In this document: positions 59,627 to 64,000 of the stretch, one piece after another
How the letters are laid out: each line of letters opens with the position of its first letter
How positions within the stretch are numbered: the stretch's first letter is position 1
DNA from: an uncultured Oscillospiraceae bacterium
GTDB lineage: Bacteria > Bacillota > Clostridia > Oscillospirales > Oscillospiraceae
Direction: 5' to 3'
Length of the DNA: 64,000 nt
NCBI GenBank assembly: GCA_947589225.1
Contig: CANQBC010000007.1
Coordinates: 1 to 64,000 of the forward strand
The notes under the pieces: generated by a model
Told to the model about the DNA's origin: nothing
What the model saw: the letters and a program-made list of their open reading frames with translations, nothing else
The model's database searches: none
Position numbers and translations under genes: made by a program

Positions 59627-60925
59627 TCAGCGGTAAAGGGCGCTTACCGCCCGCTCCACGTCGGCGTAGACCCTCTCCTGGTCGATCGTTAAAAATCTCC
59701 CATTGTCGTAGAGGATTTTCCCGTCCACCATCGTCATGACCACGTCGCCGCCCTGCGCCGAATAACACACAAGAGCCAGGGGGTCGAGGCACGGACGCAT
59801 ATGAGGGGATCTCAGAGAGATTGCGGCGATGTCGGCCTTTTTGCCGATGCGCAGCTCCCCTGTATCCGGCCTCCCCTGGAGGCGCGCGCCGTTGACCGTA
59901 GCCATCCGGAGGGTGTCGGCGGGCTTGATCACCGTAGGGTCGCCGGTAAAGCCGTTGTGGATAACACTGGCCAGATGCAGCTCCTCCAGCATATTGAGAT
60001 TGTTATTAGACGCCGCCCCGTCGGTGCCGAGGGCGACGTTGAGGCCGCGCTCCAGCATCCGGCGCACGGGGGCGAAGCCGCTGCCGAGTTTCATGTTGCT
60101 GCTGGGACAGTGGACGGCGGAGACGCCGTACTGGGCCATGAGCGCCATATCCTCCTCCGTCACCCAGACGCAGTGGGCGGCGAAGGCGCGCGCGTCAAAC
60201 GCCCCGAGGCCGGCAAACCACCCCGCCGGGGTGACGCCGTATTTCTCCACGCACTCGCCGTGCTCCTTCTCCGTCTCGGACATGTGGATGTGGAGGTTCC
60301 CGCCGCGCTCCCGGACAAGCCCGGCGTAAACTTTCACCACCGGGGCGGTACAGGTATACTCCGCGTGGACGCAAAAGTCGATCTTCACGCGCCCGTCCCC
60401 GGCGTTGTGGTATTTGTCGTAGAGCGCCAGCGACTCCCTCACCCGGAAATTCTCCTCCGGCGGCTCCGACGGGTCGAAGCACTGGACGGGGCGGCACAGG
60501 TTGGCCTTCATGCCGCTTGCAAGGACGGCCTTGGCCGTCTCCTCCGGCCCCATGTACATGTCCGTGAAGGACGTGGTGCCGGTGGAGAGCATCTCCAGCA
60601 GCGCAAGCTCCGTCCCGGCACGGATCATCTCCGGCGTCAGACGATCCTCGATGGGGAAAACCGTGTCGAAAAGCCAGCTCTGGAGCGGAAGCCCGCTGCC
60701 CACGCCCCGCAGGAGCGTCATGGGCGTGTGGGTATGGGCGTTGACAAGGCCGGGGATGAGCAAAGTTTCGGACATGTCCCGCTCCTCGTCGTAGGCCGCC
60801 GTGGGGCGCGATGCGCCGATGTAGTCGATGAAGGCCCCGTCGATACCGAGAAAGCCTTTTTCAATGAACGCAAAGCCGGCGTCCGTACTTTCAAGGATGC
60901 CGCAGTTGGTAAGCAGCCGTCTCAT
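59627..60925 (-). CDS. mtaD: 5-methylthioadenosine/S-adenosylhomocysteine deaminase-type amidohydrolase
   Basis: 432 residues. Metal ligands NAHTHTPM, HAEYT, HIHMSETEKEHGE, AHCVWVTEEDMALMAQYG and LGTDGAASNNNLNMLEE follow the MtaD/TrzA-like order. It deaminates MTA or SAH to the inosyl forms. Adjacent to a purine nucleoside phosphorylase on the same strand, and near ahcY, so it fits salvage of SAM by-products. Substrate preference cannot be read from sequence. AGGAGG-like site before ATG. Confidence 0.82.
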   Translation of the reverse strand: MRRLLTNCGILESTDAGFAFIEKGFLGIDGAFIDYIGASRPTAAYDEERDMSETLLIPGLVNAHTHTPMTLLRGVGSGLPLQSWLFDTVFPIEDRLTPEMIRAGTELALLEMLSTGTTSFTDMYMGPEETAKAVLASGMKANLCRPVQCFDPSEPPEENFRVRESLALYDKYHNAGDGRVKIDFCVHAEYTCTAPVVKVYAGLVRERGGNLHIHMSETEKEHGECVEKYGVTPAGWFAGLGAFDARAFAAHCVWVTEEDMALMAQYGVSAVHCPSSNMKLGSGFAPVRRMLERGLNVALGTDGAASNNNLNMLEELHLASVIHNGFTGDPTVIKPADTLRMATVNGARLQGRPDTGELRIGKKADIAAISLRSPHMRPCLDPLALVCYSAQGGDVVMTMVDGKILYDNGRFLTIDQERVYADVERAVSALYR

Positions 60926-60939
60926 GGGCGTACCTCCTT

Positions 60940-61761
60940 TCAGATGTGGGCGATGATGTCCTTCACGTAGTCGGTGAAGGGCCCCTCGATGGCGTTGGCC
61001 GTGGCGATGACCTCCTCGCTCGTCAGGGGCTGGGGCAGAACCCCGGCGGCCATGTTGGTCATGACTGAGAGGGCGAGCACGGGCAGAGAACAGTGCGCGG
61101 CGGTCAGCGCCTCCGTCACCGTGGACATCCCCACGGCGTCCCCGCCCAGCACACGGATGGCCCGGATCTCCGCCGGCGTCTCGTACTGCGGCCCCGGCGA
61201 GAACCAGTAAACCCCCTCGTGAACCGTCAGCGCGGACTTCTTCGCAAGCTCCAACGCGAGTGCCCGGAGCTTTGGCGCGTAGGCCGAGCCCATGTCGAAA
61301 AAGCGCGGCCCGAACTCGTCCACGTTGGGCCCGCGCATCGGGGACGCGCCCATGAACTTGATGTGGTCGGAGATGACCATGACGTCTCCGGGCTTATAGC
61401 TTTTGTTCACCGCCCCGGCGGCGTTGGTGAGGAGCAGGGCCCGGATCCCCAGGAGCTTCAAAACGCGCACCGGGATGGAAAGCTGCTCAAAGTCGTACCC
61501 CTCGTAGTAGTGGAACCGCCCGGACATACAAACGACCTTCCGCCCCTCGACTGTGCCGAATACCATCTGCCCCGCGTGTCCGACGGCGGTGGAGCGCAGA
61601 AAGTGCGGAATGTCCGCGTAAGGCACGGTGACCGTGTTCTGAAGCTGGGAGGCGAAATGACCCAGCCCCGAGCCGAGGATGAGTCCGATCTCAGGCGCTC
61701 CGCCGAACCTCTCCAAGAGATAATCGGCGGATTTTTTGTAATAGTCGTAGGTGTATGTCAT
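60940..61761 (-). CDS. Purine nucleoside phosphorylase, trimeric type
   Basis: 273 residues: PEIGLILGSGLGHFA (phosphate site), VGHAGQMVFGTVEGRKVVCMSGRFHYYEGY, LTNAAGAVNKSYKPGDVMVISDHIKFMG (purine site region; cited in parts) and GMSTVTEALTAAHCSLPVLALSVMTN. It phosphorolyses purine nucleosides to base plus ribose 1-phosphate. ATG 61761 has AAAGGAGC; a longer frame lacks a site. Together with MtaD it would release hypoxanthine and methylthioribose 1-phosphate. Overlaps the P-loop kinase gene. Confidence 0.92.
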   Translation of the reverse strand: MTYTYDYYKKSADYLLERFGGAPEIGLILGSGLGHFASQLQNTVTVPYADIPHFLRSTAVGHAGQMVFGTVEGRKVVCMSGRFHYYEGYDFEQLSIPVRVLKLLGIRALLLTNAAGAVNKSYKPGDVMVISDHIKFMGASPMRGPNVDEFGPRFFDMGSAYAPKLRALALELAKKSALTVHEGVYWFSPGPQYETPAEIRAIRVLGGDAVGMSTVTEALTAAHCSLPVLALSVMTNMAAGVLPQPLTSEEVIATANAIEGPFTDYVKDIIAHI

Positions 61762-62252
61762 GAAAAAGCTCCTTTCAGCCAACTTTCGGCTTCCCCGCGG
61801 GAGTGAAAGACGTGTATCTCCCGGCCCTCCCGGTATTTCTCCAAAAGCTTATAGATCTCCGGCCGCGTCCGGGAGGGGAAATCCCTGATCCACTCCGTAA
61901 ACTCCGGGTCCTCCTCCGTCTCGATCCAGGGCATATCCTCTCTGGGCTTCCCCCGGCGGCTCTCCACCCCCGCAAGGCACACCTCCACGGGGTAGTCCAA
62001 CAGGAACACCGTGTCCGCGGCCAGAAGCCGCGTCTCCAGCGTCCGGGAGTAATTCCCGTCCATGATCCACTCCGGCTCTTTGAGGAGCGCGGCAAGCTTT
62101 TCGTCAAACTCCTCCCGGGAGATATGCGTTTTGTCCGGCCTGTGCCAGAGAAGGTCAAGGTAGTAGAGCGGAAAGCCCGTCCTGTCGCGGAGGGCGCGGG
62201 CAAAGGTGGACTTCCCTGCCCCGGAAGGCCCGATGACCAGAACGCGCCTCAT
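61758..62252 (-). CDS. P-loop nucleotide kinase-like (AAA_18/topology modulation type)
   Basis: 164 residues, MRRVLVIGPSGAGKSTFARALRD (Walker A GPSGAGKS), then YYLDLLWHRPDKTHISREEF, GNYSRTL and FLLDYPVEVCL. Resembles FlaR/topology-modulation proteins, small kinases of unknown substrate. ATG 62252 is in frame with the overlap TGA/ATG of the neighbouring DUF5655 gene. It is part of a run with PNP and MtaD on the minus strand, so a nucleoside or nucleotide substrate is plausible. Confidence 0.8.
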   Translation of the reverse strand: MRRVLVIGPSGAGKSTFARALRDRTGFPLYYLDLLWHRPDKTHISREEFDEKLAALLKEPEWIMDGNYSRTLETRLLAADTVFLLDYPVEVCLAGVESRRGKPREDMPWIETEEDPEFTEWIRDFPSRTRPEIYKLLEKYREGREIHVFHSRGEAESWLKGAFS

Positions 62253-62629
62253 CTCTTCCCCTCCGAAAATGAATACGCCGCCCCCAGCCATTCCAAAAGC
62301 CGCGCGTCGATCTCCTCCGGGCTTCCCACCAGGACGTGGTGGGTCCAGCGGTTCGGCTGTGCCTCGGTGGTGACAGCGATGCGTTCATCGTACACCGGCC
62401 CTCCAAGGCCGAAGGTAACGGTGAGGTACGTGTCCGGGCGCTCCGATTTGCGCTTGACGGGCAGGAAGGACGCGCAGGCGTAGAGACGCCTGTTCCTGAA
62501 ATTGATCTGGGTCTTTCGGATCTCAACCTTCGTTTCGGGGAATCTGCGCAGAAGCTCGGATCGAAGCCTTTCATAGATAGGTAGAGCGGCCTCGCGGCCC
62601 GCGAAAAAGAGAAGCTCGTCGTCTGTCAT
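62249..62629 (-). CDS. DUF5655-domain protein
   Basis: 126 residues, TDDELLFFAGREAALPIYERLR, then VEIRKTQINFRNRRLYACAS and VLVGSPEEIDARLLEWLGAAY, as in DUF5655 proteins of bacteria and archaea. Function unknown. ATG 62629 with GGGGGAG 6 nt upstream beats the longer frame at 62653. It overlaps the P-loop gene by 4 bp. First gene of the minus-strand run, back to back with ahcY. Confidence 0.8.
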   Translation of the reverse strand: MTDDELLFFAGREAALPIYERLRSELLRRFPETKVEIRKTQINFRNRRLYACASFLPVKRKSERPDTYLTVTFGLGGPVYDERIAVTTEAQPNRWTHHVLVGSPEEIDARLLEWLGAAYSFSEGKR

Positions 62630-62690
62630 GGCCGCTCCCCCCTTTTTTGCCATTGTACATCATCTCCCGGAAAAACACAACAGAATCCTC

Positions 62691-62719
62691 TTGCCATACG
62701 GCAAAAGCAGTGATAAAAT
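62691..62719 (+). promoter_or_regulatory. Sigma-A-type promoter of ahcY
   Basis: TTGCCA (62691-62696), 17-bp spacer, TAAAAT (62714-62719). The leader is only about 25 nt, too short for an SAH riboswitch. Confidence 0.6.
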
Positions 62720-62748
62720 GTGAGAAACAGCTGCATTTGGAGGCGCAT

Positions 62749-63996
62749 ATGAGCGAGATCAGAGACATTTCCCTCGCCCCGTCGGGCGAGAAGAAGATCG
62801 CGTGGGCAAGACGCTACATGCCGCTCCTTCGTTCCGTCGAGGAGGATTTCAAAAAGGACAAGCCCTTCGCGGGCCTCAAAATGACCGTGTCCCTGCACCT
62901 GGAGGCCAAATCCGCCGTGCTGTGCCGGGTGCTCATGGAGGGCGGCGCGGATCTGCGCATCACGGGGTGTAATCCCCTCTCCACCCAGGACGACGTGACG
63001 GCGGCGCTCGTTTCCCGGGGCGCCGAGGTGTGGTCGGTGTACGGATGCACCCCGGAGGAGTACGACCGGCATATGGCCGAGGCGCTCTCCTTCGGCCCCC
63101 ATATCGTCATTGACGACGGCGGGGATCTCGTCTCCATGCTCCATCGGAGCATGCGTTCCCTCCTCCCCGGCGTCATCGGCGGATGCGAGGAGACCACCAC
63201 GGGCGTCATCCGGCTTCACGCCATGGAGCGGGAGGGCGCGCTCCGCTTCCCCATGCTCACGGTGAACGACGCCCGCTGCAAGCACTTTTTCGATAACCGC
63301 TACGGCACCGGCCAGTCGGTGTGGGACGGCATAAACCGCGCGACCAATCTCGTGGTCGCCGGCAAGGACGTGGTCGTGGCCGGCTACGGCTGGTGCGGCC
63401 GGGGCATCGCCATGCGGGCAAAGGGCCTCGGCGCTCGGGTCACCGTCACAGAGGTGGATCCCGTCAAGGCCCTGGAGGCCATGATGGACGGCTATGAGGT
63501 CAAGACCATGGACGAGGCCGCCGGGTACGGGGACGTGTTCGTCACCTCCACCGGCTGCAATAAGGTCATCACGGAGCGCCACTTTGAAAAAATGAAGGAC
63601 GGCGCCATCGCCTGCAACGCCGGCCACTTCAACGTGGAGGTGGACGTGGAGTGGCTGGAAAAGCACGCCGTCTCCACCTCGGAGGGCCGCACATCCGTCA
63701 CGAAGGGCTACACGCTCGAAAACGGCAGGACGATTTTCGTGCTGGCGGAGGGCCGGCTCGTAAATCTGGCCTCCGGCGACGGGCACCCGGTGGAGATCAT
63801 GGATATGTCCTTCGCCATCCAGGCCCTGGCCGCGCGCTACATCGCCGACCACCGGGACTCCCTCCCCTGCTCTGTCATAAATGTCCCCGATGAGATAGAC
63901 TTCGACGTGGCAAGGCGCAAGCTCCGCGCCTCCGGCATGACCATCGACACGCTCAGCGAGGAGCAGAGAAGCTATCTGAACTCCTGGGCGCTGTGA
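62749..63996 (+). CDS. ahcY: Adenosylhomocysteinase
   Basis: 415 residues, the short bacterial/archaeal form. EAKSAVLCRVLMEGGADLRITGCNPLSTQDDVTAAL (substrate region; cited in parts), VNDARCKHFFDNRYGTGQS, NAD-binding VVVAGYGWCGRGIA and CNAGHFNVEVDVEWL. It hydrolyses S-adenosylhomocysteine to adenosine and homocysteine. GGAGG 7 nt before ATG 62749. Ends 4 bp before the window end. Its activity and the MtaD/PNP genes form the SAM by-product salvage group. Confidence 0.95.
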   Translation: MSEIRDISLAPSGEKKIAWARRYMPLLRSVEEDFKKDKPFAGLKMTVSLHLEAKSAVLCRVLMEGGADLRITGCNPLSTQDDVTAALVSRGAEVWSVYGCTPEEYDRHMAEALSFGPHIVIDDGGDLVSMLHRSMRSLLPGVIGGCEETTTGVIRLHAMEREGALRFPMLTVNDARCKHFFDNRYGTGQSVWDGINRATNLVVAGKDVVVAGYGWCGRGIAMRAKGLGARVTVTEVDPVKALEAMMDGYEVKTMDEAAGYGDVFVTSTGCNKVITERHFEKMKDGAIACNAGHFNVEVDVEWLEKHAVSTSEGRTSVTKGYTLENGRTIFVLAEGRLVNLASGDGHPVEIMDMSFAIQALAARYIADHRDSLPCSVINVPDEIDFDVARRKLRASGMTIDTLSEEQRSYLNSWAL

Positions 63997-64000
63997 ATTC

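Noticed and set aside
62720-62748. SAH riboswitch ahead of ahcY
   Set aside because: The leader after the promoter is only about 25 nt, too short for the known fold.
62626-63852. 408-residue minus-strand frame opposite ahcY
   Set aside because: Shadow of ahcY; no start site and no known family.

Overview
The window looks like chromosome from a GC-rich, spore-forming member of Clostridia, most probably an Oscillospirales-type gut anaerobe. This rests on spoIIID, Firmicutes gene orders (ecfA1-ecfA2-ecfT-truA, rplU-rpmA, cvpA/pgsA) and Clostridia-type prophage and serine-recombinase modules. I did no database search, so taxonomy is inference from gene content. Housekeeping genes are GC-rich; the first ~17 kb and a patch near 37-39 kb are visibly more AT-rich and mobile in origin.

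Bases 1-16,983 are a mosaic of mobile DNA. The left end holds two serine-recombinase fragments facing each other and a broken hsdM. Next comes an accessory cluster with good promoters: an XRE regulator divergent from a P-loop kinase-like gene, an acetyltransferase fused to a PUA/EVE-like domain, an ASCH protein, then an XRE + ImmA/IrrE pair behind a consensus promoter and an 18-bp palindrome. From ~4.75 to 12.4 kb lies the late end of a siphophage: distal tail protein, tail endopeptidase/lectin, accessory fibre proteins, holin and a multidomain endolysin. A 520-residue serine recombinase follows, then an acetyltransferase gene bracketed by near-identical hairpins, and three 25-bp direct repeats. 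The last piece is a compact ~1.85 kb element (short serine recombinase plus three small ORFs) integrated in the 3' end of rlmD, with recognisable 27-bp att-like repeats.

Bases 16.9-36.7 kb are core genome: rlmD, a ClpE-like unfoldase, pgsA, cvpA and a DUF5711 protein; truA with the ECF vitamin-transporter module; a methyltransferase and an MmcQ-EVE protein; pfkA; SGNH hydrolase, thiamine pyrophosphokinase and HAD hydrolase; a PHP phosphatase; rpiB; then an ApbE / NusG-II / Gx-transporter trio suggesting extracytosolic flavin electron transfer, and a YlmH protein. tRNA-Ala(GGC) sits between unusually strong hairpins and is followed by prophage debris (Rha, a head-associated protein, a portal fragment).

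Bases 39-64 kb return to core genes: glyA with a DegV protein, rpmA-rplU with a probable L21 leader, hslO, a methyltransferase with a TrpR-like regulator, an acyl-CoA ligase with a CAT-fold protein, an S-layer protein, a MalY-type C-S lyase with an MFS transporter, an ATPase, spoIIID, a UvrD-family helicase, galM and an alanine symporter. At the end, ahcY, an MTA/SAH deaminase and a purine nucleoside phosphorylase would together recycle the by-products of S-adenosylmethionine use.
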